Below, in pieces: positions 22,411-32,932 of a DNA stretch of 64,000 bases. Within the stretch, counting starts at the first letter, position 1. Each line of letters begins with the position of its first letter. The notes beneath the pieces were generated by a model that was given only the letters and a program-made list of their open reading frames with translations, searched no databases and had not been told where the DNA came from. The stretch is from Posidonia oceanica (lineage: Eukaryota > Streptophyta > Magnoliopsida > Alismatales > Posidoniaceae). A program made the translations under genes and the position numbers. The DNA is taken from contig JAZBRS010000029.1 of the NCBI GenBank assembly GCA_037176725.1, positions 44,340,001 to 44,404,000 of the forward strand, in the 5' to 3' direction.

Positions 22411-22494
22411 AGATGGGGTGTCAACAGATGCCCCTCCCTGAGCGAGGGCAAGCGGAGCGCGGCCACTGCTCAGGGTTGACAAGACACCCCATCT
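22411..22494. promoter_or_regulatory. Hairpin enclosing the LTR edge and PPT of element C
   Basis: AGATGGGGTGTC (22411-22422, inside the LTR) pairs perfectly with 22483-22494. Nested inside, CCTGAGC (22437-22443) pairs with GCTCAGG (22468-22474). The polypurine tract lies between the outer and inner stems. F has the identical arrangement (56643-56726). Confidence 0.75.
22431..22439 (-). other. Polypurine tract candidate of element C
   Basis: - strand AGGGAGGGG, followed by CATC and then the 3' LTR start. The position is as expected for the plus-strand primer. The 4-base gap before the LTR is slightly unusual, and F has the same. Confidence 0.55.
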
Positions 22495-22975
22495 GACGGG
22501 CGGGAGGAGCGGGTTGCTATGGGCGTGAGCTACTTATTCGGCGGATGCACCGAAGATCGTAGCCCGTTGCCGCAATGCAAGATGCCAGGTGCAGATGGAT
22601 GCTGTGCTGTGTGTATGCATGCTGATGCGGGTGCAATGCAAGAGTTAGTACAAAAGTTAGTGCAGCTATAAGAAAATGCTGATGCTGTGCAAGTGATATT
22701 GATGATGCTAATATGCAGTGTTAGCTAAGAAAGTGCTGAGATGATGCAAAGAAAATGATAAAAAGGCGCGATGTGGTGCGAATGTCCGGCAGGGAGGCCA
22801 GACTTGCACGACAAAGCGAAGGAAAACAGGGTGCAGCTGGTCCCCGCCCGGGGAGCAAGCTTAGCAGGAAGAAGGGGCACGAGGGGAGAGAGGCCAACTC
22901 TCCTATCGCAGAAAGGGGGCGCGTGACTTTGTCTTCCTGGGACAAGGCCACGCCGAAAAGGAGAAAAAAAAATGA
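22495..22975. other. 3' noncoding region of C, part next to the PPT
   Basis: Single-copy-looking noncoding sequence that corresponds to 56727-57205 in F with small indels (for example around 22600-22640). No ORF is conserved between the copies. I see no gene or other motif. Confidence 0.5.
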
Positions 22976-24040
22976 TAAGGTGACGGGCTTATCGTCCGGA
23001 TAGTTTACGGTCCTATCAACCGGGAGTGACAGTTTACGGTCCTGTCAACCGGAGCAGTTGTGAGTGATAGTTACTGGATATCAGCCGTATAACATGGTTG
23101 TGGGTGATAGTTTAGGAGTATCAGCCTAACGACAGTTTACGGTCCTGTCAACCGGTGGATAGTTTACAGACCTATCAACTGGAGGATAGTTTACAGACCT
23201 ATCAACTGGAACCCACAAACCATGAGGGATAGTTACTGGATATCAGCCGTATAACGCAATGCCGGATAGTTTACAGTCTATCATCTGGAGCGACAGTTTA
23301 CGGTCCTGTCAACCGGCGGATAGTTTACAGACCTATCAACTGGAGGATAGTTTACAGTCCTATCAACTGGAAACGGCATTGCGAGGGACAGTTACTGGAT
23401 GTCAACCGTATAACATGATTGCGAGTGGTAGTTTACAGTCCTACCAACTGGCGGATAGTTTACAGACCTATCAACTGGAGCAACAGTTTACGGTGCTGTC
23501 AACCGGCGGATAGTTTACAGACCTATCAACTGGAAACGCGCAATGATGAGGGATAGTTACTGGATATCAGCCGTATAATGCAATTGCGGGTGATAGTTTA
23601 GGAGTATCAGCCTAACGACAGTTTACGGTCCTGTCAACCGGTGGATAGTTTACAGACCTATCAACTGGAGACCGCAATTGCAAGGGACAGTTACTGGATG
23701 TCAGCCGTATAACGTAATTGCACGCGATAGTTTACAGACCTATCAACTGGAGCGGCAGTTTACGGTCCTGTCAACCGGTGGATAGTTTACAGACCTATCA
23801 ACTGGAAAAGTGCAATTACGAGAGACAGTTACTGGATGTCAGCCGTATAACACAACTGCGAGCCGACCATGGATCGACCAGAAGATAGTTTAGGAATATC
23901 AGCCTGAGATAGTTTCGGATATCAGCCAAGCACGAGTGATTGATAGATGATAGTTTAGGAATATCAGCCTGAGATAGTTTCGGATATCAGCCTAGCACGA
24001 GTGATTGATTGATTGATAAGAGGGGGCAAGATCATGATGA
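22975..24040. repeat. Tandem array of short hairpins (3' noncoding region of C)
   Basis: Units of about 25-28 bp of the form stem, 8-9 nt loop starting TTTAC or GTTAC, stem, then a tail such as AACCGG or AGCCGTATAAC. Stem pairs seen include GATAG/CTATC, GACAG/CTGTC, GGTAG/CTACC, GATA/TATC, GACA/TGTC and GATAAG/CTTATC, that is, compensating changes. Between 23054 and 23859 the units are grouped into five modules with their own closing stems (see findings). It ends with a duplicated segment of about 60-70 bp (23884-24000). It is noncoding. Confidence 0.9.
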
Positions 24041-24106
24041 GAATGATAAGATATCGGACTTATCGGCCGGCAAAGAGGGGATGAGGTAATGATGAGAAGT
24101 TGATCT
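24040..24106. repeat. GATAAG hairpin unit and transition to the 36-bp array
   Basis: GATAAG-ATATCGGA-CTTATC followed by CGGCCGGC; the same unit recurs at about 24570-24600 and 24630-24655, bracketing the 36-bp array. Confidence 0.65.
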
Positions 24107-24562
24107 AAAGAGGGGGATGAGATCATGATGAGAAGCTAAGCTAAAGAGGGGGATGAGATCATGATGAGAAACTAAGCTAAAGAGGGGGATGAGATCATGA
24201 TGAGAAATTAAGCTAAAGAGGGGATGAGGTCATGATGAGAAACTAAGCTAAAGAGGGGGATGAGATCATGATGAGAAACTAAGCTAAAGAGGGGGATGAG
24301 ACCATGATGAGAAATTAAGCTAAAGAGGGGGATGAGATCATGATGAGAAATTAAGCTAAAGAGGGGGATGAGATCATGATGAGAAATTAAGCTAAGGAGG
24401 GGGATGAGATCATGATGAGAAATTAAGCTAAAGAGGGGGATGAGATCATGATGAGAAATTAAGCTAAAGAGGGGATGAGATCATGATGAGAAATTAAGCT
24501 AAAGAGGGGATGAGATCATGATGAGAAGTTAACCTAAAGAGGGAGATGAGATCATGATGAGA
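24107..24562. repeat. 36-bp minisatellite, about 13 units (element C)
   Basis: Unit: AAGCTAAAGAGGGGGATGAG then ATCATGATGAGAAATT. Units differ by single bases or by the loss of one G (35 bp). F has about 14 units at 58030-58535. Because 36 is a multiple of 3 it gives an open frame with a 12-residue repeat, which is not a gene in itself. Confidence 0.92.
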
Positions 24563-24689
24563 AGTGTTGATTGATAAGATATCGGACTTATCGGCCGGCA
24601 AAGAAGGGGTAAGGGAATGATGAGAATGATAAGATATCGGACTTATCGGCCGGCAAAGAAGGGGTAAGGGAATGATGAGAAGAAATCAT

Positions 24690-24767
24690 CCTATGACGCC
24701 AGGAACGTCATAGGGGAAAGAGGGAGAGAATGATACCAAGGGGCGATCAAAAGATGCCCCTGGTGTC
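24690..24767. repeat. Two consecutive perfect or near-perfect hairpins
   Basis: CCTATGACG (24690-24698) pairs with 24706-24714. GATACCAAGGGGC (24732-24744) pairs, apart from one bulge and one wobble, with 24756-24767. The second is echoed at about 25463-25530 with changed stem bases that still pair. Confidence 0.7.
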
Positions 24768-24835
24768 AGGATGACACCACGGGTTGGCCAGCGCGTCCTT
24801 GGCATCGAAAGCAAAGAGTGATGACAAGAGTGTCG

Positions 24836-25470
24836 TGCTTGTCAGACGAGTAGTTTGGGGGGACCAGCCCGCAAGAGACTCAGCTGAGGGCGATCAGCTG
24901 GGGACTCGACTGGGGATGACCAGCCGAGAAGAGTGTCAGGTTGACGGACCTTTCGCCGAGCAGTTTGGGGTGCCAGCCCGCAGAGATAATGATCCAGCTG
25001 GGGGTGACCAACTGGGGACTCGACTGGGGATGACCAGCCGAGAAGAGTGTCAGGTTGACGGACCTTTCGCCGGGCAGTTTGGGGTGCCAGCCCGCAGAGA
25101 TAAGGATTCAGCTGGGGGCGACCAACTGGGGACTCGACTGGGGATGACCAGCCGAGAAGAGTGTCAGGTTGACGGACCCTTCGTCGAGCAGTTTGGGGTG
25201 CCAGCCCGCAGAGAACTCAGCTGAGGGCGATCAGCTGGGGACTCGACTGGGGATGACCAGCCGAGAAGAGTGTCAGGTTGACGGACCTTTCGCCGGGCAG
25301 TTTGGGGTGCCAGCCCGCAGAGATAATGATCCAGCTGGGGGCGACCAACTGGGGACTCGACTGGGGATGACCAGCCGAGAAGAGTGTCAGGTTGACGGAC
25401 CCTTCGCCGAGCAGTTTGGGGTGCCAGCCCGCAGAGAACTCAGCTGGGGATGATCAGCTGGGGATGATAC
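24836..25470. repeat. Tandem repeat of about 114 bp, five units (element C)
   Basis: The word GAGTGTCAGGTTGACGG recurs at 24931, 25045, 25159, 25268 and 25382, so the period is 114 bp with one 109-bp unit. Each unit contains a GGCA-GTTTGGGG-TGCC hairpin whose loop resembles that of the short hairpin array. F has a similar array at about 58880-59460. Confidence 0.88.
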
Positions 25471-26015
25471 CACAGGGCGACCAAAAGATGCCCCTGGTAT
25501 CAGGATGATATCAGGGGATGGCCGATGCGCCCCTGGCATCAGGATGCAAAGGCAGATAAGCGAGTGAATAGATGATAGGTTGACAGACCCATCGCCGAGC
25601 AGTTTGGGGTGCCAGCCCGTAGGGGACTCAGCTGAGGATGAACAGCTGAGGAGGATGACAGGTTGACGGACCTTTTGCCGGGCAGTTTGGGGTGCCAGCC
25701 CGCAGAGGACAGCGGTCCAGCCGGGGATGACCAGCTGGGGACGCCGGATGGCGGAGCTTGGTGTCACGGGCCTGCAGATGCTCTGGGCCCCAGATTGGGT
25801 GCTGAGGACCTCGCCGCGTTGGGATGTCTGCAAGTCTGATTAGAGGGCCCAAGATAATGATGATGATGATATGCAATGCAGCAAAGAGTCTTGATGTGCA
25901 AGTAGAAAGCAGAAACAGTTTTCATTGATATGATCTTGATAAGTACAATGCCTGCGGTAGGCCAGAGATGTACAGCACAATTTGAAAGAAGACCACATGA
26001 TGGTCGCACAAGGGC
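25471..26015. other. 3' noncoding region of C after the extra ORF
   Basis: Noncoding. It contains further diverged copies of the 114-bp unit (25575-25745) and a short GATGAT run (25857-25870). Nothing else is recognised. It is the 3'-adjacent flank of the DUF7745-like ORF on the - strand. Confidence 0.5.
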
Positions 26016-27113
26016 CTAGTCAACTCGGGCCTTCTTTGGCTGCCTGCAGTCAGGGAATAAGGGGCCGCTTGGCGGGACTTCAGTAATTGGCCAGAGCTGT
26101 CGGACTTCAGCTTCATAATCAGGAGTGCATCCAGTACCTCTCGCAGCTGCAATGTCTGTGGATTGGACCCCATGCTGCATCAGACTAGCAGGCTTCTTGG
26201 TTGGGGCAGTGGTGCTGAGAGGGTAAGTCTGTAGAAGCTCGGGCGCTGTACTGTCAATGAAGGCGCCTTGCTGGAAGCCGAACTGGCGCATGACCCTGAT
26301 TGGATGGTACTCTACGCCTGCTGTGAAGCCTGGGAGAATGATCAGCCGCGTGTCACGCGCGCTGAAGAAGATTGTGAATTGTTCTGCTGCAGAGGGAATG
26401 ATGCGCCAGATCACAGCGTCGTCAGTCAGTGCTGACAGCCTCTCGTACTCATCTTTGACGCTTTTTTCTGCTCTGGTACGGGCACTGCTGCAGTAGGCTT
26501 CGAAAGCATGCACTTGAGGGCGCAGGAGGTCCATCTCTAAGTGCGCAGTCAGCCAGAATTGTATGAGTGCTCCGCAACCGTGGAAGTGGCGGCAGCGATG
26601 AGAAATGCGGTCCAGCCCGCGATAAGTCTCTGCCAAGACAACTGGTGCCAGATCTATGTGCTGGGTCACCACAGCTAATGCAATCTCTGCGACCTCAATG
26701 GCCACTGTCAGTCGGCCATGAGTAAAGATTAGTTCGCCCAAAAAGCGGATGACGAATCCTCGGAGCCACAGCTCATCTCCGAGGTCAGCATGCTTGTTCA
26801 AGATATCATCAAAGTGTGCAAGGCGAAGCATGGGCTCTGGTCCACTGGTGCAGATTAGCTTCTGTTGGCAGTCTTGAGTGGAGAGTCCAGTCAGTTGGTT
26901 CAGGACCCGGAGATATCCGTCGCTCCTCATGAAAACAGGCGGCCCCAAGATCTTTGAAAAGCTGCATATCCGACGCACCTCTTCCAGTGTAGGTGTTAGC
27001 TCAGTTTTGTTGAAACAGAAGACATGGTGCGCCGGCTTCCAGAATCTTACGGCGGCACACAGAAAGTGGCGGCTGACCTCCACATCAGCAGCCTTTAGCA
27101 GCTTGGTTGGTAT
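26016..27113 (-). CDS. DUF7745/plant-mobile-domain-like extra ORF of element C, main part
   Basis: 365 codons plus stop in frame with 33037-32933. Once solo LTR D and one GCCCC copy are discounted, the two parts form one 400-codon ORF with ATG at 33037. An FW(K)P..H.F....ELTPTLEE segment (about residues 59-80) and a later LAETYRGLDR...GCGALIQFWL segment (about 195-220) resemble plant DUF7745/plant mobile domain proteins as I remember them; a profile search would decide. The C-terminus is basic (QPKKARVD). It is not part of the standard gag-pol set and lies between integrase and the PPT. The F copy differs by about 30 substitutions over 700 bp, about half of them silent, and has no stop, which suggests recent constraint. 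Role unknown. Confidence 0.75.
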   Translation of the reverse strand: MPTKLLKAADVEVSRHFLCAAVRFWKPAHHVFCFNKTELTPTLEEVRRICSFSKILGPPVFMRSDGYLRVLNQLTGLSTQDCQQKLICTSGPEPMLRLAHFDDILNKHADLGDELWLRGFVIRFLGELIFTHGRLTVAIEVAEIALAVVTQHIDLAPVVLAETYRGLDRISHRCRHFHGCGALIQFWLTAHLEMDLLRPQVHAFEAYCSSARTRAEKSVKDEYERLSALTDDAVIWRIIPSAAEQFTIFFSARDTRLIILPGFTAGVEYHPIRVMRQFGFQQGAFIDSTAPELLQTYPLSTTAPTKKPASLMQHGVQSTDIAAARGTGCTPDYEAEVRQLWPITEVPPSGPLFPDCRQPKKARVD

Positions 27114-27118
27114 GCCCC
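27114..27118. repeat. Target-site duplication of solo LTR D, left copy (GCCCC)
   Basis: GCCCC before TGTAGCGATCC, repeated at 32933-32937 after the LTR end. Removal of one copy restores the DUF7745-like frame exactly. Confidence 0.95.
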
Positions 27119-27385
27119 TGTAGCGATCCCGATCGGAATCAGGCTCACTATTAGCGGCGATTGGATCCGAGGAAGAGGCTCAACTCGAAAATACTTAAAA
27201 TCGAGGAGAAAAAGGGAAAGATAAGACAAATCAGAGTCGCCACCATGTCTATTAACGGGAGACAAGGAAAACCGGGGGAAATGCGTGAATTAACACGCAA
27301 AACCAAGAAAGAAATGCAAAGCAAAGCAATGCAAAGGAAAACAAATGCAAATGAGATGACTCTAGCCTAGGATAGGGGCAATATG

Positions 27386-27494
27386 GTCATTGCGGGCCAG
27401 AAGACAGGGCAAGGACTCCTGTTACGTGCGGGGAAGGTGTTAGGCACCCCCGACACGCCCGAGAATCGGTCTTTCTAGGCTTACGCTCGCATAT
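27386..27494 (-). promoter_or_regulatory. Conserved R/U5 block, solo LTR D
   Basis: Same block as at 1821-1930 with a few substitutions, retained although the central part of this LTR is diverged. Confidence 0.6.
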
Positions 27495-27680
27495 GCAGGG
27501 AAATGCAGGATTGAATGCCTATGTGCCTATGAATGCCTAAATGAATGCTCAAGGAGTGCTCTAAGTGGGAAAATGCAAGGCAGGGAAGTAAACGTGCTCT
27601 CTAAGTGCTCAGCTACGCTGTCCATGTTCCGAACCAAGCGAAACCTAGCTCGTGAGAACTCCAGGCAGTAAGCATCACAG

Positions 27681-27690
27681 TCCTATATGC
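27681..27690 (-). promoter_or_regulatory. TATA-box candidate, solo LTR D
   Basis: - strand GCATATAGGA at the conserved position. Confidence 0.4.
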
Positions 27691-27699
27691 AAATGCAGA

Positions 27700-28200
27700 C
27701 GAGAAGGCAAAACAGCGTTAAAATCATGCAATACGATCGACATGCAAGAGAAAACGGCGCGAAACACGCAAAACGAGGCGGGAAGCGAACAACGCACGCA
27801 AAACGATGCAAAAGAGCGAAACCGGTGGGCAAAACAAGCGAAAAAAAAGTAAGGCGGCACGCAAAACGAGACAATAAAACAGAATGGCACGTAAAACGGT
27901 GCAAAAAGAACGAAACCGGCACGCAAAACAAGCGAAAAACAAGACGGTACGCGAAACGAGGCAAGAAAGCAGAAAGGCACGCAAAACGGTGCGAAAAGAA
28001 CGAAATCGGCAGGCAAAATGAGCGAAAAAGCAAGGCGGCACGCAAAACGAGACAACAAAACAGAATGGCACGCAAAACGGTGCAAAAAGACGATTACGAG
28101 CACGCGAAATGGTGCCAAAACAAGACGGGCGCGCAAAACGGCGCAAAAGCAAAGCAGGCACGCAAAACGGTGCCAAAACAGCGAAACAAAACCCCGGAAA
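27700..28200. repeat. U3 tandem array, solo LTR D
   Basis: Longer than in A and C (about 500 bp), with the same CACGCAAAACG core. The expansion is open in several frames but unrelated to any protein. Confidence 0.75.
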
Positions 28201-31200
28201 AGCTATGCGAACGCTAATGCAAAGAAAAAGTTCAGAAGAAGCCAAAAAGAGGTGAGACAGCGCGTGTGTGAGAACAGACGCTGTTCGGGGCCACACAGAG
28301 CAGGTGTAAAGACCTGCAAAGGGGAGAGTGAGCAAACGGAGGGATTACCGCCTCTTTGTGACCGTTTCCCACTAAACCGCTCCACGGTGTGTCTCGCATG
28401 CTGCCCAAAGCTCGCGATGCGATCGAATCGTGGAAAAGGGGGAAAAAGTCGCATTAAGTGGCAAATCCAGGGAAAACACAACGCAAAACACATGGGGAAA
28501 CGCGAAACGGGGATTGGAATTGATGGACAAGAAGAGGGGGGCCTATTCTACATGCTTAAAGAGACCGAAAGCGAAAACGAGGCAAACCGTACAAATGGCG
28601 TGCGGATGAATGCAATGCAGGGGTTCAGGAGGGCATACCTGGAAATCCTGGAGTCTGATCTGAAATCCGCTTGGCCCATGCTGAAGAGCGCTTCGCTGCG
28701 GTCGCCTGGGCAGCTTGCTTGAGAAGATTCAACGGCCGGATTGGAAGATATCGCAGCTTCAGGGCGGAAAGGCCAGAACAGGAGAGAAGAACAGATCTAA
28801 GTGTTCAGGAGGTCCTAGGGGTGTGCAAAAGGGTCCTCCCAGGTGGATGGGAGCTGAGGGGGCTCTGGTGTGTGCAAAAGAAACTTAATGCAAAGCTACA
28901 TGAATGCGAATGCATGCAAGATGCCAGAAAAGACAAGGAGGAAGACTTTTAGGAAAAAAAGGAGTTCAAATGCTATTTTAAAAAAGAAAAGGGGCTTAAA
29001 TGCAAATTTTTGAAAAGGATTGGGGCTTACAGGCAAGGGCTTTGAAAACAGGAGGGGTTGCATGCGGTTTTGTAAAAGATTGGGCTTAGAAAGCAATTTT
29101 GAAGAGGGGACATGCATCAGAAGAAGTTTTGAAAGCAAAGGACAAGCAAAAAGCAATTTTTTAAAACATGAGGGGCTAAAATGTAATTTTTCCAGAAAAC
29201 AGGGTCCTGGGGAGTCTGAGAATGCCAGTGGAGGGTCTATATGCAATTTTATAAGAATAGGAGCTAAGATGCAACTTTAGGGGCAAAACGGTCTTTTTAC
29301 ATGACTTTAAAAGGATGCAAGGACCTATATGTCATTTTTAAATCATGCAAGGGTCAAGTATGCAATTTTAGATGTAAAATGTGCTCTGAAATTACTAACC
29401 ATGGACTGACATGCAATTTTTGAAAATGCAAGGTTGAAAATGCAATGCAATAAGCTAAGATGCATGCAAAATGATCATTATGCATTTAAAATGGACCTAG
29501 ATGCAAAAATGGAAAATCAGAGGGGCAAACATGCAATACAGTAAGCAAACAATTTAAATTAAGACCTAGGTTTTACAGTGCAATGGATCAGACAGGAAAA
29601 ATGGAAAAAAAACAGGGATATAGAATGCAATACAATAAGGCAAACTATGCATATTAAGATTACATGAACTACTGTAGGACCTGGATGCAAATATTGAAAG
29701 CATAAGGGCTGAAACGAAATTTTTTACAACTAGCAAACACAGTAAGTGGACTTTCATGCAAATATTGAAAACTATAAACAGATCCTGCAATTTAACATGG
29801 TTTTAGATCAGAATAATATAAGCTTTAACATGCTTTGGACCTAAACGCAATAATCAGAAACTTAAACAAAAGAAATGCAATGTAAAAAATTACCTAAGTT
29901 AACAAAAGAAAAAAAAGAAAGGGAGGACTTACAGTGGAGGAGGCCGAACCTCGCCGGCGATTCCTCCAGGCCGGTGGAGGAGGGGCGACGCGAGGCGGCG
30001 GCAGGAGGGGGGAAGCTGCTGGGGTGCGACGGGGGCGAGGAGGGGTGCGGCGGTGCGTCGGCGGCGGTGGGCGTGCGTGGAGAAGCTGCTGTCCTTGCAG
30101 CTCCGGCGACCGGTGCCGGAGAAGAAGGTAACTCCGGCGAGTATTTGCGGGCGGCACAGGCGACGAAACGCCTCGGGGAAAAGCCGAGGAGCAAGAGGGC
30201 GACGAGGGGAATCCGGGGGAGGCTTTCTTCGACCCTTACGCTCGCCGGAAGAGCCCACCCACCTGGGTGGCTTTCGGCCGGCCGGAGAAGAGTGGGGACG
30301 GCGGAGGACAGCGGCTGCTGCGTTGGGGAGCTCGGGGGGCGTTGCCGGAGGCCCGAGGAGGATGACGGAGGTCTCAGAAGGGTCTTCTACGGCCTGGAGC
30401 AAAATCTGGTTCAGTGGAGGCTTTGCTGCGAAGGCCGAGGTGGGTGCGGCGTTGTGCGGCGCTCCAAGGCGAGGCGAAGGCACGGGCGGCTAGGTGGTTG
30501 CTCGGGGAGTGTGTGGGAGGAAACGGAAGTGGATTTCACTGAGTGTAGAGGAAGATATGGGTGTTTAAAGATTTTGGCAAAAAGGAGGACCCAAGTGTTT
30601 GTAGTGGACTGTGAGGGGTGTGGGAGGTTTTAGGACGCGATTTTGGGTGGCTTGGGAAGGTGGTTGCTTGGTGAGTCTGATGGCAAAGTTCTGGGATTTT
30701 AGGAGGCTCGTGGTGGTGGATTTGCAATGAGGAAGGTCGGCAAGATGGTGTTGGGTGCTGAAGAGTTTGGAGCTTGATTCCGGGAAGGTTTGAAGGTGTT
30801 TTTCAGTTCTGGAAGAAGGGTGAGAGAGCTGGGAACTTGGTCTTTCCAGGTGTGAGCCAAAAAAGTCCGGTTGTGAAGGAAATGAAGCCATTTTTATCTC
30901 CTCTCTCCCTACTGAAATTCAATGGTTTTTGGTCAAGGGGATGGGTTTCTGCCATCTTTGGCAGAGCATGGAGGGGGTTGCTGGTGTGGGTCGTCGGCCA
31001 CAGGGTATGGGAGTGATGGAGGGGAGTCTTGGGTGTTAGGTGGAGGTTTGAAAAAGAAAAACCAATGAGGGAGAGGTCTGTCATTTCTGTGAGAAGAGGA
31101 GAAGAAGAGAGGAAGAAGAAGAAGAAGGGAAGGAGGGAAAGAGGAGGGGAAGTGCATGGGCCGTGGGTTGTGGGCTTGAGCACAGTAAAAAAAAGAGAAA

Positions 31201-32932
31201 GAAAAGAAAATGAAGGGGAGGAAGAGAGGAATGAGAAGTGGGAAAGAAAATAAGGAAGAAGAAGAAAGGAAGAGAAAGGAAATAAAATTAGAAGAAGAAA
31301 AATAAATTAAAAATAAGTAAAAATACTAGGAAAGTTGTGTTGTGAGTTAGGATTTTAATTAGATTTTTAGTGACTGTTTTTAGGTTAATTAGTGTGTCTT
31401 GGGCTTGATTAGGGCTTTAGGGTTTTGGTTTTGCTTTTGATTAGTTTTTACTTGATTAAGTGTTTGTTAAATCTTTTTAAATTGTTTTAAAAATTGTGTT
31501 TTTCTTGTTGAGCATTTTAGGATGTTGATTAGGATTTTTTAGGATTTATTTTTATATTAATCGGAATGGGTTTTGGGTTTTTAAGTCTTAGTCTTTTTAG
31601 GGTTTTTCTTTCTTAAGTCTTTTGGATTAGGTTTTTTAATTTTTATTTGCTGATTTTTCTTGATGTTTTTTTAATTAGGTTTCTCTTGTTTGATTAAGAG
31701 TCTTCAAGTCTTTTTGATGTGTTCTTCATCTTTCTTAATTGAGTTCCCAAATCATTTTCCTTAGGTTTGTTAAGTTAAGCCTTTTCTTTCATTAATTACT
31801 CATCTTAGTGTTCTTAATTGTTTCACTTCTTTTTTAGGGTTTATTTTTAATTCTTTTGGTAGGGTTTTTACTTTTGGTGGGTCTTGATTTTGTTTTAGTT
31901 TTTTTCTAGATTTTTCAGTATTTTATTTTGGTTTGTTTCGCATTTTTTAGTTTGCATGCTTGATTTTCTTTTTAGCTTGATTTAGTTAAGTTTAAGTTTT
32001 TAATTGATTGCTTAATGTTTTTTAATTGTTTTCCTTAGAGTTCTGGTTTGTCTCTTTTATGTTTTGGAATTTTATGGATTTTTAGGGGTTTTTATGGGTT
32101 TTTGCAAAAGAAAGAAAAGGAAAAGAGAAGGAGGAAGAAAATGGAAAAAAGGGAGAAATAAAAGGGAAAGAGATGAGTGGGAGGGAAATGATTTTTTAAA
32201 ATTCAGAGAAAATGCTAAAAATAAAATAAAAATAGGAATAAGATAGAGAAGGGATAGAAGCACAAAGGAGGCCCACAGCCAGGCCAGGGAAAGGGCAAGA
32301 AGGGGATGAAAAGGGAGATGATAATCAGGAGAGAGAGAGGAGAGAGAAAATGATAATCCTGGAGAGAGAAAAGGATAATTTGGGTGAATGGAGGTCTTAA
32401 AGGTCTCGGAATGGGATGAAAATTGGCGAGTGGGTAGTCTAGGGCTTAAGGTATTAAGTCTGAGGTTTTGGTTTGATTCTAAGAAGGTTTTGGAGGGGTT
32501 TCAAGGTGTAGAAAAAGGAGAAATTCACCTAGGTTTTCTAGGGTTTTTGGGAATGGGTTAGGTTTAGAAATTTCTAGGTTCTAGAGTAGGTTTGTTGAGT
32601 GGGTGTTGGTGGATTTTCCTATGGATTTTGGTCAAGTTTTGAGCTCGGGAAGAGGGGTAAAGGCTTAGGTCAAGTTGGCTAGTTTTGAAGGGTAGAAAGG
32701 AGGGTTAGGGTTTGGTTTCGGCTTGGGTTTTGGATGGTTTCAGGGTAAGGTTTTGGGATGGTTTCGGGGTAAGGTTTTGGGGTTAGAAAATGGGTGTGGT
32801 TCTAGGTTTGGCTTTGAGGTTTGAGCTGGAGATGATTTGGGAAGAAGGATGAAAAGGGATGTGCGATTTTGGGTTTTTCCTAGCCGCCAGAGAGGTCCGC
32901 TGATTCAGCCTTGTCGAAATGGGGTGTCAACA

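Larger units (their letters stand above)
16736..22426 (-). repeat. 3' LTR of element C (5691 bp)
   Basis: - strand start TGTTGACACCCC at 22426, end CGCTACA at 16736. Internal order as in LTR A: R/U5 block 17007-17117, TATA candidate 17302-17311, U3 array about 17320-17540, ATGCAA-rich about 18235-19220, GC-rich about 19260-20830, T-rich about 20995-21720, GAGA tract about 21985-22010 (single unit). It pairs with the 5' LTR at 44628-50311. Confidence 0.95.
27119..32932 (-). mobile_element. Solo LTR D (5814 bp)
   Basis: Complete LTR with both ends and a perfect 5-bp duplication but no internal region, so it is the product of unequal recombination between the LTRs of a former full element. Internal order matches LTR A: R/U5 block 27386-27494, TATA candidate 27681-27690, U3 array about 27700-28200, ATGCAA-rich about 28890-29890, GC-rich about 29930-30700, T-rich about 31320-32050. 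The middle part is more diverged from A, C and F than those are from each other. It splits the extra ORF of C. Confidence 0.95.

Noticed and set aside
22975..24040. CRISPR-like regular short repeats
   Set aside because: Plant retroelement context, no constant-length unique spacers, and units are themselves hairpins in tandem.
29875..30633. Open frame of 252 codons in solo LTR D
   Set aside because: GC-rich low-complexity LTR segment; frame not kept in the matching segments of other LTRs.
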